Made by a program: the position numbers and the translations under genes. A stretch of DNA of 64,000 nt from Onstottus_B arcticum (lineage in GTDB: Bacteria > Acidobacteriota > Blastocatellia > UBA7656): NCBI GenBank assembly GCA_038040485.1, contig JBBPIE010000034.1:15733-79732 (forward strand). Direction: 5' to 3'. Each line of letters starts with the position of its first letter. Position 1 is the first letter of the stretch. Shown in pieces: positions 50,791 through 60,467 of the stretch. Below the pieces are notes generated by a model. That model had not been told where the DNA came from and did not search any database. It saw nothing but the letters and a program-made list of their open reading frames with translations.

Positions 50791-52665
50791 GTGAAGCGGA
50801 CGGCCCTCCAAGCTTTCTCAGTGTCGGCATTCCTGTTCCTGGCAGGAGCGGCCGAATCGCGCGCTCAGGCAATCGCGCCCACCGAGCCCGCGAGCGAAAA
50901 CTCTTCAGCAACAACACAACCAAACGACCGGCTAGCTGCGCAACAGAACGAACGAATAATATCGCTGATCGATCAACTAGCCGACCAGGCTCGCCAGGCA
51001 GAAGATATGATTTTCGCGGTTCGCGCTCAGTCGCAAGCCGCAACGCTGATCTGGCCATACGACCCCGAACGCGCAAGGGCAATCTATCGACGGGCTTTTC
51101 ATTCGCTCACCGCGGCGGCGCCATCCCGGCTCAACGAGAAAACGAACAGCAATGAAAAGCCCAACACCAACCTAGCGCCCGCGGAGCGGCTTCAGCTCAG
51201 GTCTGAGCTGCTGAACCAGATCGCCGGGCGCGACTCCGAGCTCGCGGACGAACTGGCGCGGACGCTCGCAGAGACGGCCGGCTCCAAGGACGGTTGCTCT
51301 CCGCCTTTTGCCTGCGACCAGCTTGTCCCTGTTCAACCGCCGGCGTCAGGTTCTTCCCGCGACGAAACCGAGCGGCGTGAGATGCTCATAAGCGTGGCGC
51401 TGCGGATCGTCGAACGTGAGCCCCAACAAGCGATGGCGCTGGCGCAAATGAGCTTGGCACTTGGGCTGTCTCAGAATTTTTCGCGGCTGCTGCTGTTGAT
51501 GCGAAGTTCCGAACCGGGGCTTGCCGACCTGCTGTTCTCGAGTGCCGTGGCGCGTCTTGAACGCGCATCCGCCGTCGATCTCTCGGACATTCACACCCTC
51601 GGCTCATACCTCGTCTCTGCCGGCTCCTCCGCGCGCGAAGCAATGGGCCGCGCGCTCGTCACCCGATTCCTCAACCTCGCGTTCAATCAGATTGAGCGGT
51701 GCAGCAACTCAGCGGCGGCCGGGCTGGGGCGAGCGGCCAGGCGCGACGAATCGGCAGCGGTCTATTTCGTCGGGCGTCAGCTCACCGATCTGTTCGCCAG
51801 GTATCAGCCGGACCGGCTCGAGCAGCTCCAGCGCAACATCAGCGACTTGACCGAGCCAGCCCCGGATTCAGTGATTGAGCTCGCGTCGTACCAGGCTTCG
51901 GGACCTGCCGAGATGGAAGCGGCCGCGCTCAGCATCGGCGACTCGCGCGAGCGCGATGCCCTATACGCCCGCGCGGCTTTAGCCTGGCTTGGGAAGGATG
52001 AACTGCGCCGCGCTCAGTCGGCGGCTTTCGCGATCGAAGATTCGGAGATGCGCGACCGGGTGCTCGGCCAGCTTGTCCGCAAACACTCAGTCGAAGGCCG
52101 GATTGACGAAGCCGTCGCCTTGGCTCGCCGCATGCAAGACGGTTCATCGCGCGTTGAGTCGCTCGTGGTGCTTGCGAGTTCGGCGCTTGCTTCGAAGAAC
52201 AGGGCGAGGGCGATTGAAATCCTGAACGAGGCTGAGAGCACCTCGGCAAAGCTCCGCGCACCCGCCGCCCGAATGTTCTCCCTGTTGAAAGTCGCCGCCA
52301 CAGTATCGGGCTTTGACGCGCTGCGAGGCTTCGAGATGATGCAGAGCGTCGTCAAAGCGATCAACGAAGCCGGAAATCAGCAGCGGGAACCAAAGCAAAC
52401 CGGTTCGGCGAAGACGCCGGCTTCGAACGATCTTCCTACCTCAACGAGCGCTGAATCGTACACGCCGGCGCTCGAGGGGACGCTTGTGGTGCTTGCTCGT
52501 GCCGACTTCGAACGTGCGCTGTTGCTTGCGCAGCAGATCGAGGCGAAGGAGGCCGCGGTTGCGGCGCAGTTGGCCGTTTGCCGCGGCGCACTCACCGCGA
52601 AGCCGCCTTCGAGTCTTTCGACGACCGCGGACGACGTTGAGGCGAGCGCAAATCCGCTCCGATAA
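50791..52665 (+). CDS. Secreted helical protein of unknown function
   Basis: A 624-residue product starting at GTG 50791 with a signal peptide (ALQAFSVSAFLFLAGAAES) and then almost only alpha-helical, Ala/Arg/Glu-rich sequence in repeated units (DQLADQARQAEDMIFAVRAQ; AARALAWLGKDELRRAQ-like segments; RARAIEILNEAEST). This looks like a TPR- or HEAT-type solenoid. It lies 62 bases before a kinase gene on the same strand. No family recognised. Confidence 0.65.
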   Translation: MKRTALQAFSVSAFLFLAGAAESRAQAIAPTEPASENSSATTQPNDRLAAQQNERIISLIDQLADQARQAEDMIFAVRAQSQAATLIWPYDPERARAIYRRAFHSLTAAAPSRLNEKTNSNEKPNTNLAPAERLQLRSELLNQIAGRDSELADELARTLAETAGSKDGCSPPFACDQLVPVQPPASGSSRDETERREMLISVALRIVEREPQQAMALAQMSLALGLSQNFSRLLLLMRSSEPGLADLLFSSAVARLERASAVDLSDIHTLGSYLVSAGSSAREAMGRALVTRFLNLAFNQIERCSNSAAAGLGRAARRDESAAVYFVGRQLTDLFARYQPDRLEQLQRNISDLTEPAPDSVIELASYQASGPAEMEAAALSIGDSRERDALYARAALAWLGKDELRRAQSAAFAIEDSEMRDRVLGQLVRKHSVEGRIDEAVALARRMQDGSSRVESLVVLASSALASKNRARAIEILNEAESTSAKLRAPAARMFSLLKVAATVSGFDALRGFEMMQSVVKAINEAGNQQREPKQTGSAKTPASNDLPTSTSAESYTPALEGTLVVLARADFERALLLAQQIEAKEAAVAAQLAVCRGALTAKPPSSLSTTADDVEASANPLR

Positions 52666-52727
52666 TTTAACTCTCGTTTCGTCAAATTTGTTTCTCGTCG
52701 CTCGTCACTGGCTCCCACGAGGTCTTA

Positions 52728-54797
52728 ATGAGCTTAGCAAACCTGGCCGGCGAGGTGCTGGATGACAAGTACCTCATCGAAAAAGAACTGGGTAAGGGCG
52801 GGATGGGATCGGTCTACTCGGCCACTCACCTGGGTACCGACCGCCCGGTCGCCGTCAAAGTCATCGCGCCCCAGTTCATGCGCAACGATGAATTTGTCGA
52901 ACGCTTCAAACGCGAAGCGAAAGCCGCCGGGCGATTGCACCACCCAAACGTCGTCAACGTGACCGACTTCGGGTTCGCGCGCGTGGGCTCCGACAGCGTC
53001 GCCTATCTGGTGATGGAGTTTCTGGACGGTTGCACGCTCGCGGAGGTGCTCGCGGAAGAATCTCAGCTTGCGATAACCTGGGTCGTGGACATCATCGAGC
53101 AGGCTTGCTCAGCAGTCGATGCCGCGCACCGCCAGGGAATCATTCACCGCGATCTTAAGCCCGACAACATCTGGCTCGAACCAAACCGGCGCGGCGGCTA
53201 TCGAGTCAAGGTGCTGGACTTCGGGCTCGCGAAGCTTGGCGATCCGATGTCGCCCGAATCTGACGCTTCGAAATCCAGCGGCGCGCGTTCCTCTTACACT
53301 GCGCCTTCGCCGACAGGTTCCGCCCATTCTACGCACGCGTCCAGAGAGGCGCGAAGCACAAGGTTGATCGACAGTGCGCCGCACACACACGCCGGAGCCG
53401 AAGCGGGCACCCAGATGAAACCTACGCACTCGCTTGCCGAAGCTCAAACCCTGGTTCAGAGAAGCGCCGAAGACACGCCGGTCGAAGCGGCGACCCAGAT
53501 TCTGCCGCCGAGTGCGGAAGGCACGCGCACCGAGAACGCATCGGGCGAAGAAGAGACGACGCGAGTGCTTCATCGCGACACGATGGAGGAGCTTCGCGCC
53601 GGTGAAACAATACCCGCCGACGGATTGACAAGGGTGGGTTCGATACTCGGAACGCCGCTCTATATGTCGCCGGAGCAGTGCCGTTCCGAACCTCTCGATA
53701 AGCGAACGGACATCTACAGTCTCGGGGTGATCGCTTACCAGATGCTGGCGGGGACGCCGCCATTCACCGGCGACATGAACGAGGTGATGCGGCAACACAT
53801 CGAAGTCGCGCCGCCGCCGCTGAAAGCAAAACGCAAGAACATACCGAAGCGGCTAGCAAAGGTCGTTATGTCGGCCCTGTCGAAGGAACCAGCCGACCGG
53901 CCCACGTCCGCCGCGGGTTTCGCGAGCGCGCTCCGCGCCCAATCCGAAGGCACGAGCGCGTTGCTGCGGCGGGCGTTCGCGCTTTACAGCGAGCACTTCC
54001 CCAAGTTTTTCCGCGTCTCGCTGCTCGTCATGCTTCCGATAATCACGCTGAGCTTTCTGGACATCGTAAATGTAATACTGGGAAGGAAGGGAGTTGTTCC
54101 GGAAGGCGCCAGTAAAGCGATCAGCTTGACGATCCAAATAGTGAATGCCTTCGGCGGGTTTATTGCGTCCTCGATCATCGTGGGTGTGACCATCCGGGTC
54201 GTGAACCAGCTTTTTCTCGCTCCGCTGCGGCCGATCGAGTTGAGGCTGGCGTTCGCAGCGTTAAGGAAACGGATTCGCGCTCTGATGTTCACGCAGTTGA
54301 TGGTCGCGATCGGCTCAATAATTGGACTGTGTTTGTTTGTTGTTCCAGGCGTCATCTTCTACATCAATTCGTCGCTAAGCGGGCCGGTGGTGATGATGGA
54401 GAACCTGAAAGGTCGAGCTGCTCTGCGCCGGTCCAAGGCCCTGGTCAGGCGAGCGCGAAGGACCGTGATCGGAATCATCGCTATGCAATATCTGATTCCG
54501 ATTTTTTTCAGCTCCGTATTCGCAACCCTTATCGTTTCGAGCGTCGTACTCAGCGGCGACGCAGGGCTAAAGGCGTTTGCGCCCAAGCTAACCCAAGTGA
54601 TGACCCACATTCTGCAAGTGCTCATGGTACCGCTGATCTCGACCTTTACTGCTTTGCTTTATCTCAAGACGCGCGCAGCCGGCGGAGAAAGTCTCAACGA
54701 GGCTTTCATACAGCTTCAAGAAGAGGAACAACCCAGTAAGAAGTGGGAGATCAGGATTCGCGAGCGGATGCACTCGTCCGGAAGCGGCAGCCGGTGA
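52728..54797 (+). CDS. Ser/Thr kinase with 130-residue activation-segment insertion and membrane domain
   Basis: The 689-residue product has a kinase domain with glycine loop GKGGMGSV at 22-29, Lys44, HRD at 140-142 and DFG at 164-166. The usual GTPxYMSPEQ follows only at 308-317: about 134 residues rich in Ser, Thr, Ala and Glu are inserted in the activation segment. Residues 425-665 form four to six hydrophobic helices (SLLVMLPIITLSFLDIVNVI, LMVAIGSIIGLCLFVVPGVI) that resemble GDPD-type or YIP1-like membrane domains. It probably phosphorylates at the membrane; the insert may hold autophosphorylation sites. Confidence 0.9.
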   Translation: MSLANLAGEVLDDKYLIEKELGKGGMGSVYSATHLGTDRPVAVKVIAPQFMRNDEFVERFKREAKAAGRLHHPNVVNVTDFGFARVGSDSVAYLVMEFLDGCTLAEVLAEESQLAITWVVDIIEQACSAVDAAHRQGIIHRDLKPDNIWLEPNRRGGYRVKVLDFGLAKLGDPMSPESDASKSSGARSSYTAPSPTGSAHSTHASREARSTRLIDSAPHTHAGAEAGTQMKPTHSLAEAQTLVQRSAEDTPVEAATQILPPSAEGTRTENASGEEETTRVLHRDTMEELRAGETIPADGLTRVGSILGTPLYMSPEQCRSEPLDKRTDIYSLGVIAYQMLAGTPPFTGDMNEVMRQHIEVAPPPLKAKRKNIPKRLAKVVMSALSKEPADRPTSAAGFASALRAQSEGTSALLRRAFALYSEHFPKFFRVSLLVMLPIITLSFLDIVNVILGRKGVVPEGASKAISLTIQIVNAFGGFIASSIIVGVTIRVVNQLFLAPLRPIELRLAFAALRKRIRALMFTQLMVAIGSIIGLCLFVVPGVIFYINSSLSGPVVMMENLKGRAALRRSKALVRRARRTVIGIIAMQYLIPIFFSSVFATLIVSSVVLSGDAGLKAFAPKLTQVMTHILQVLMVPLISTFTALLYLKTRAAGGESLNEAFIQLQEEEQPSKKWEIRIRERMHSSGSGSR

Positions 54798-54801
54798 AAC
54801 C

Positions 54802-54935
54802 GGTTTGTGGTTTCTGGTTTGTGGTTTGTGGTTCTAGTTTCTGTTATGCGCATCGACCACAACGCAGAAACCAGAAACCACCAACCAGAAACCACAAACC
54901 AGAAACCACAAACCACAAACTACAAACCACAAACC
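54802..54935. repeat. Stuttering inverted repeat between kinase and APC genes
   Basis: Left side: repeats of GGTTTGTGGTTTCTGG. Right side: repeats of CCACAAACCAGAAACC. They pair over 40 or more bases with a short AT-rich loop. It starts four bases after the kinase stop and ends ten bases before the APC start. It has the same design as 27679 and 29636 with another base composition. Confidence 0.8.
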
Positions 54936-54945
54936 AGAACCTGCC

Positions 54946-56331
54946 ATGCTCGAAACCACCGAGGACAACACTCCTGACACCGAGCTTGCTCGAAGGCTTG
55001 GTCTGTTCGACGCGACGATGATCGTGATGGGCGGGATCGTCGGCTCTGGGATCTTCATCAACTCCTACGTTGTCGCGCGCCAGGTGCACACGCCGGCACT
55101 TGTTCTGGGCGCGTGGGCGGCCGGCGGTTTGATTGCGCTAGCGGGAGCGTTCATCTGGGCAGAACTCGCGTCGCTCAGGCCGAAGGTCGGCGGCCAGTAC
55201 GCCTACATGCGCGAGGCGTTTCATCCATCCGTCGCCTTCATCTACGGGTGGACATTGCTGCTTGTCACACAGACCGGAGGGATGGCCGCGGTCGCGGTCA
55301 CCTTTGCGAAATACTTTATTGCTCTGACTCACGCGCCGGTGGCCGATTGGACGGTCGCCGCAGTAGCCCTCGCCGCGCTGACGCTGATCAATTGTCTTGG
55401 AGTGCGCGCGGGCAGCAGCGTGCAGAACGCGCTGATGGTGATGAAGATTCTCGTTATCGCCGCGCTCGTAACATGCGGACTTCTTTTAATTAGCGGCCGG
55501 TGGCCAGCCGCAACAGGCCAGGTGGTCGCAAGCGGGGAAGCATGGCGAGCTTCGTCCGCCGAAGGAGGCTGGCCCCTCTTCACAGCATTCGGAGCTACAA
55601 TGGTCCCGGTCCTGTTCGCTTATGGCGGCTGGCAGACCGCCAATTTCATCGCCGGTGAAGTGCGCAACCCGCGACGCAATCTTCCACTCGGCTTGTTGAT
55701 CGGCGTAGCGGGCGTCATCGTGCTCTACCTCGCGGTCAACGTTGTTTATGTCGGCGTGCTCGGAGTCGATGGGTTGGCCGCTACAGAGACGCCCGCCTCT
55801 GAAGTGATGCGATTGGTGATGGGCGAGCGAGGCAAAACTCTGATCGCCATTGGAATCGCCGTTTCGACTCTCGGCTTCCTGAGCCAATCGATGCTCACCG
55901 CGCCGCGCGTATATTTCGCGATGGCCGAAGACAAGCTGTTCTTCAAAAGCGTCGCAAGACTCGACCCACGCACTCGTGTGCCGGTTGCCGCCATCGCACT
56001 TCAAGGCGTGCTGGCCATCGTGATCGCGCTGTCGGGCACTTACGGACAAATACTCAGCTATGTCGTGGCAGTAGATTCGATCTTCTTCGCGCTAACCGCA
56101 GCCGCGCTCCTTGTGTTTCACAATCGAGAACGGACTGCGGGTTCGCCGGCCAACTCTTCAGCGCTCCGAATATGGAGCAAGCGAGTGATGATCGTTCTGT
56201 TTATCATCGTCGAGTCATTTGTTGCGGTGAACACGGCTTACAACTATCCCATCAACAGCGCCATCGGACTGGCGATCCTCGTCTCGGGAATCCCGGTTTA
56301 TTTCTACTGGCGAGCGAGGCTCAAGCGATGA
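54946..56331 (+). CDS. APC-family amino acid permease
   Basis: A 461-residue protein with about 12 hydrophobic helices. The APC signature GGIVGSGIFINSYVVARQV in helix 1 and AGAFIWAELASLRPKVGGQY in helix 3 are clear. It probably exchanges or imports amino acids. Its stop overlaps the aminotransferase start, so the two are translated together, which suggests a matched import and use of one amino acid. Confidence 0.9.
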   Translation: MLETTEDNTPDTELARRLGLFDATMIVMGGIVGSGIFINSYVVARQVHTPALVLGAWAAGGLIALAGAFIWAELASLRPKVGGQYAYMREAFHPSVAFIYGWTLLLVTQTGGMAAVAVTFAKYFIALTHAPVADWTVAAVALAALTLINCLGVRAGSSVQNALMVMKILVIAALVTCGLLLISGRWPAATGQVVASGEAWRASSAEGGWPLFTAFGATMVPVLFAYGGWQTANFIAGEVRNPRRNLPLGLLIGVAGVIVLYLAVNVVYVGVLGVDGLAATETPASEVMRLVMGERGKTLIAIGIAVSTLGFLSQSMLTAPRVYFAMAEDKLFFKSVARLDPRTRVPVAAIALQGVLAIVIALSGTYGQILSYVVAVDSIFFALTAAALLVFHNRERTAGSPANSSALRIWSKRVMIVLFIIVESFVAVNTAYNYPINSAIGLAILVSGIPVYFYWRARLKR

Positions 56332-57404
56332 GCCGCCGCACTCTCAGCTCCGAGTACATCGAGTGGGCCAAGCTGCATTCGGCTGCGCGCTTCAACCTTG
56401 CTACGAGCGGAGTTGCGCACTATCCGATCAGCGAACTCGGCGTGACGATCGAAGACATCGAGCTGAGCGGCCCAAGTCTGTACGGCTACGAGCCGCTGCA
56501 ACGCGCGCTAGCCGAGAAGGCCGGAGTTGGAACGGAAAACGTGGTCGCCGCGATCGGGACGTCGATGGCAAACCATCTCGCGATGGCTTCGATACTCGAG
56601 CCCGGCGATGAAGCGCTTATCGAGCACCCGGCTTACGACCCGCTGCTTGGGATCGCGCGCTATCTCGGCGCGAGCGTAAAACGATTCAACCGGCGGTTCG
56701 AAGAAGAATTCCGGATCGACCCGAGCGAGATCCAACGTGCTGTCACTTCGCGCACGAGGCTGATCGTGCTCACCAATCTTCACAACCCGACCAGCGTGTT
56801 GCTCGACAACAACACGATCGAACAGATTGGTGAAATAGCTCGATCCGTCAGCGCGCGCGTGTTGATCGACGAAGTCTATCTTGAAGCCTTGTTCGACCAG
56901 GCTCCTCGTTCGGCGTTTCATCTTGGACCTGAGTTCGTCACGACAAGCAGCCTGACGAAAGCTTACGGGTTGAGCGGGCTTCGCTGTGGGTGGGTGCTGG
57001 CCGAAGCGGAACTCGCGCGGCGGATGTGGCGGTTGAACGATCTGTTTGGCAACATCCCGGCGCATCCTGCGGAACGACTCAGCGTAGTCGCGCTCGCGAA
57101 GCTGGATCAGATCGCCAGCCGCGCTCGATCTCGATTGGAAAAGAACCGTGTCGTGCTCAATCGATTCCTCGATTCACGCGACGAGCTTGAAGCGGTAAGG
57201 CCCGATGTCGGTACGACGGTAGCGCCTCGCTTGAAGCGCGGCACGGTTGATGAGTTATGCGCGCTGCTTCGAGAGAAATACGAGACCAGCATAGTGCCGG
57301 GTCGCTTCTTCGAGATGCCGGAGCACTTTCGCATCGGGATCGGCTGCGACGGGGAAATGCTTTCTGAAGGGCTGAGGCGCCTCGCCGAGGCCCTCGACGA
57401 ATAG
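56328..57404 (+). CDS. PLP-dependent class I/II aminotransferase
   Basis: From ATG at 56328 the product is 358 residues. The PLP lysine lies in TSSLTKAYGLSGLRCGW; VLTNLHNPTSVLLDNNT holds the conserved Asn-x-x-Pro and VLIDEVYLE the Asp that contacts the cofactor ring. Fold type I, with no secretion signal. The ATGA overlap with the permease gene suggests a shared amino acid substrate, which is not identified. Confidence 0.92.
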   Translation: MSRRTLSSEYIEWAKLHSAARFNLATSGVAHYPISELGVTIEDIELSGPSLYGYEPLQRALAEKAGVGTENVVAAIGTSMANHLAMASILEPGDEALIEHPAYDPLLGIARYLGASVKRFNRRFEEEFRIDPSEIQRAVTSRTRLIVLTNLHNPTSVLLDNNTIEQIGEIARSVSARVLIDEVYLEALFDQAPRSAFHLGPEFVTTSSLTKAYGLSGLRCGWVLAEAELARRMWRLNDLFGNIPAHPAERLSVVALAKLDQIASRARSRLEKNRVVLNRFLDSRDELEAVRPDVGTTVAPRLKRGTVDELCALLREKYETSIVPGRFFEMPEHFRIGIGCDGEMLSEGLRRLAEALDE

Positions 57405-57739
57405 CCCAGAGTAGCTCGGGGCATTCACGAAAATGGACCATTCTCTTGAGTCGTTCAGAGCCTTGCCGAAGCCGCATCCACGCAGCGAGCGTCAGTTTTC
57501 GGGTCGATGTCTTCAATTGACAGCCTGGAGCCAGGTGGCATAAACTGCGTTCCGCCACGAGAGGCTTACGTCCCCAAGTCCTGGACTAAAGCAGCCGGCA
57601 AGAGTGGCAAGGAACCAAGTATGTCGTCCCAACGACACAGCGGACAAACCGCAAGGTGCTTGAACGTACAGAGGGACGTGTCGGTCCCGTGAGCTAATCA
57701 TACTTTCAGAATCAAGCCTCTTGGGAGGAGACGAATTTC
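57405..57739. other. Intergenic stretch with nothing recognised
   Basis: About 335 bases before the AraC-type gene. Small frames in both directions lack ribosome sites and family signals. The last 20 bases contain GGGAGGAGA, the ribosome site of the AraC gene. Confidence 0.5.
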
Positions 57740-58111
57740 ATGAGTCCCAAGATACGAGCCGCAATATCCTTTTTGAACACCAATCTTCATCGAGTCGTAA
57801 CCACCGAGGAACTCGCTGATTCAGTTAAGCTTTCGCGCTCGCGATACTCCCATCTCTTCAAGCTTGAAACGGGAATGCCGCCGACTCACTATCTCAGAAG
57901 AATCAGGATGAATCGCGCGTGTGAACTGCTCGAAACATCCTTTATGAGCGTTAAGGAAATAGCGGCGGAGGTCGGCTACAACGACGGCGCCCATTTCATG
58001 CGTGATTTCAAGAGGACCTACGGCGCTACACCCTCGCAACATAGAGATCAGTTCGTCAACACTCCGGAGCTTAAACGCGGACATCCGACAAAGAATAGCA
58101 AGATTGACTAG
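57740..58111 (+). CDS. AraC-family regulator consisting of the HTH domain only
   Basis: A 123-residue protein that is just the two-HTH AraC DNA-binding domain: ISFLNTNLHRVVTTEELADS (first HTH), HYLRRIRMNRACELLE, and VKEIAAEVGYNDGAHFMRDF (second HTH) ending KRTYGATPSQHR. The N-terminal sensor domain is absent, so activity may be constitutive or set by expression level. GGGAGGAGA lies before the ATG. The secreted protein at 58300 starts 188 bases downstream and is a likely target. Confidence 0.9.
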   Translation: MSPKIRAAISFLNTNLHRVVTTEELADSVKLSRSRYSHLFKLETGMPPTHYLRRIRMNRACELLETSFMSVKEIAAEVGYNDGAHFMRDFKRTYGATPSQHRDQFVNTPELKRGHPTKNSKID

Positions 58112-58299
58112 CGAACAGCACATTTGTTCAGTTCTTTTCAGTTGCATCCAACTCGATTCCAAATATAATGCGCAGAGACTATTTGGTGGAGCCTCCACCC
58201 GCGAGTCCGCGCGATTAGGAGCCAGATGGTCTGAATCCGGTAACAAGAAATCGATTCCCGTTTTGAACCGACGAATTTGCAGAGGAGGTACTCCCCGCC

Positions 58300-60363
58300 A
58301 TGATTAAACACACCAGGTCTACTCACAACCTACTTTTTTTCATTGGTATAGTGACTGTCGTTGTTGCATTGTTGGGAATCAATGTTTGGTCCTCGAACCC
58401 GGGACGGAGCGGGAGGGACCGAAGTATCATCCTGCTTCAAACATCCGAGGCGGTGCCTGAGGCATTCCGGACTGGACTTGTGGGTTCTATCCGCGCCAGT
58501 TCGCGCGATGACCAGACTGTCCTTCTGGTCAACGGTGTAACCGGCGATGCGAAACAATACAAGGAAGGGCTTGAAGCGTCGCTTACTGATTTTTCTGGCG
58601 TGGTACTAACAAATCCAAATGGGCTTGGTGCATATCAGGAGGGAGACTCGACGGTAGTAGTATTTGACTCAGCCAACAAACAAGTAGCCCGATTCCCCAC
58701 CTATCCTATTGTCTCGATGGCGGTTCTCAGCAATGGGAATGTATTGGTCGCCTCACCGGTAGGGAAGCGCTTCTTACACTTGTACACGTCCAGCGGGCGA
58801 TTACTGAAGAGTTTCGGAGCGCTCAAGAACTACTCCTTGCCAAACGTCGATGATGGTCAGAAGAAGTTCTTTCACAAAGGTAAAGTGCTGGTGGACGCAA
58901 GCGACAACATTTATTACGCCTTCCACTATGTCCCGGTGATTCAGGAGTACTCTTCGACCGGGAAACTCCAGTTTGAACGCCAGGTGGAGGGTAAGGCCAT
59001 CGATATGCAGCAGGAGCTCGCCGACAGGTTCTTGAGCACAAAGGCTCGGGGATCCATCGGTGGAATCGACATTATTAACTCTGCCGCTCTTGACCCAATG
59101 ACAGGCCACCTCTGGGTTTGCATGAATGGCTCATCGGACACCGGGGTTGTTTATGAGTACAGCGAGAAAGGAGAAAAGCTCCGAGAATATGCCCTGCGAA
59201 CGAGCTTCCTGGGATGGTCAAAGCAAAGGGTTGCCGGTGTAAAGGACATTGCTCTTACTAGGTCCAACCTCTACACCCTCACTACTCAACAGCAGGTTCT
59301 AGTCTTCAATATCAGGGATGAATCGACTTGGGGCTCAACGGATGACGAGGGTTCTTTTCACACTGAAACGGCTTGCGGGACGGGGCAAGCGTGGAATGCT
59401 TGCACGTTCAATTGTCCCGAAGTCGCGTGTAGTGGGGGCAATCCCACAGCAAACAGCAGTAATGGGTCCACGCTCGATTGTAAGGCGGCGCTTCAGTCAG
59501 TCCTTCAGCCCGGCCACACCTTAATGTCATCCACCTGTACTACATTTGTCCCCGGTTCGTCCGGACCCCCGCCCCACGCGAGAGGGGCTTGCAAAGACGA
59601 CGTTGTAGTGTGCCTTGACGGCCAGAACTTTACGGCTAGCGTAACGATCGATTGCCCCGCGCCCCCTTCGGATTCCTGCTCGGGCGGTGACGAACTGTGC
59701 TTTGCCTATTGGCAGGGAGAGAGCTACTGCGGACAGCCCGCCAACTTTCTCAACTACTCTTCGACCGGGTGCGGCCAGTTTTATTCATACGACAACGGCG
59801 GCTGTTGCTGCGGCAACGGCGGCCCTTCTCCAATTCTAATAGATCTCAGGGGCAACGGCTTTGATATGACGAATGCTCGCTCAGGAGTGAATTTTGATAT
59901 TGATAACGATGGCGTACCCGAGCATCTATCGTGGACGAGTGCGAATTCAGATGACGCCTGGCTTGCCTTGGACCGTAACGGCAATGGGCGAGTAGACAAC
60001 GGCGGTGAACTATTTGGCAACTTCACAGCCCAGCCATCCTCAGATCTTCCAAACGGCTTCCTCGCACTCGCGGAGTTTGACAAGCCTGAGAACGGAGGAA
60101 ACGGAGATGGGCGGATTGATAGTCGAGACTCGGTCTTTACGTCGCTACGATTGTGGAGGGATGCGAACCACAACGGGGTTTCAGAAAACAGTGAGGCGTA
60201 CAGGCTTCGGGCGCTGGGTATTACAGCCCTTGATCTGGACTATAGAGTTTCAAAGCGCATTGACCAGTATGGGAATGGATTCCGCTACCGCTCGAAGGTT
60301 TATGACACTCGCGGTGCACACGTCGGGCAATGGGCCTGGGATGTATTCTTGGTGAAACAGTAG
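58300..60363 (+). CDS. Secreted protein: propeller, Cys-rich linker and calcium-loop C-terminus
   Basis: The 687-residue product has an N-terminal membrane helix (LLFFIGIVTVVVALLGINVW). Residues 60-345 form NHL- or PQQ-like blades (VVFDSANKQVARFPT, VLVDASDNIYYAFHYVPVIQ). A Cys-rich region of about 150 residues follows (CGTGQAWNACTFNCPEVAC). Residues 505-687 carry EF-hand-like loops: DIDNDGVPE, DRNGNGRVDNGGELFG, NGGNGDGRIDSRD and DANHNGVSE, in the order ILIDLRGNGFD to FRYRSKVYD seen in many Acidobacteriota proteins. GAGGAGG precedes the start. Surface display is likely; activity unknown. Confidence 0.75.
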   Translation: MIKHTRSTHNLLFFIGIVTVVVALLGINVWSSNPGRSGRDRSIILLQTSEAVPEAFRTGLVGSIRASSRDDQTVLLVNGVTGDAKQYKEGLEASLTDFSGVVLTNPNGLGAYQEGDSTVVVFDSANKQVARFPTYPIVSMAVLSNGNVLVASPVGKRFLHLYTSSGRLLKSFGALKNYSLPNVDDGQKKFFHKGKVLVDASDNIYYAFHYVPVIQEYSSTGKLQFERQVEGKAIDMQQELADRFLSTKARGSIGGIDIINSAALDPMTGHLWVCMNGSSDTGVVYEYSEKGEKLREYALRTSFLGWSKQRVAGVKDIALTRSNLYTLTTQQQVLVFNIRDESTWGSTDDEGSFHTETACGTGQAWNACTFNCPEVACSGGNPTANSSNGSTLDCKAALQSVLQPGHTLMSSTCTTFVPGSSGPPPHARGACKDDVVVCLDGQNFTASVTIDCPAPPSDSCSGGDELCFAYWQGESYCGQPANFLNYSSTGCGQFYSYDNGGCCCGNGGPSPILIDLRGNGFDMTNARSGVNFDIDNDGVPEHLSWTSANSDDAWLALDRNGNGRVDNGGELFGNFTAQPSSDLPNGFLALAEFDKPENGGNGDGRIDSRDSVFTSLRLWRDANHNGVSENSEAYRLRALGITALDLDYRVSKRIDQYGNGFRYRSKVYDTRGAHVGQWAWDVFLVKQ

Positions 60364-60371
60364 CCCTCGAT

Positions 60372-60456
60372 GCTTTCTTCGCCGCTAAGCCACGAAGGCT
60401 CAAAGTAGCACAAAGCCGACTTCGTGCACCTTACTGTCTTTGTGCTTTGTGGCGAA
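60372..60456. repeat. Degenerate inverted repeat (AAGACACGAAG family)
   Basis: Left arm CGCCGCTAAGCCACGAAGG, right arm TGTCTTTGTGCTTTGTGGCG. It lies between two convergent genes and might act as a bidirectional stop, though no T-run is seen. Confidence 0.75.
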
Positions 60457-60467
60457 CCCCCAGAGCT

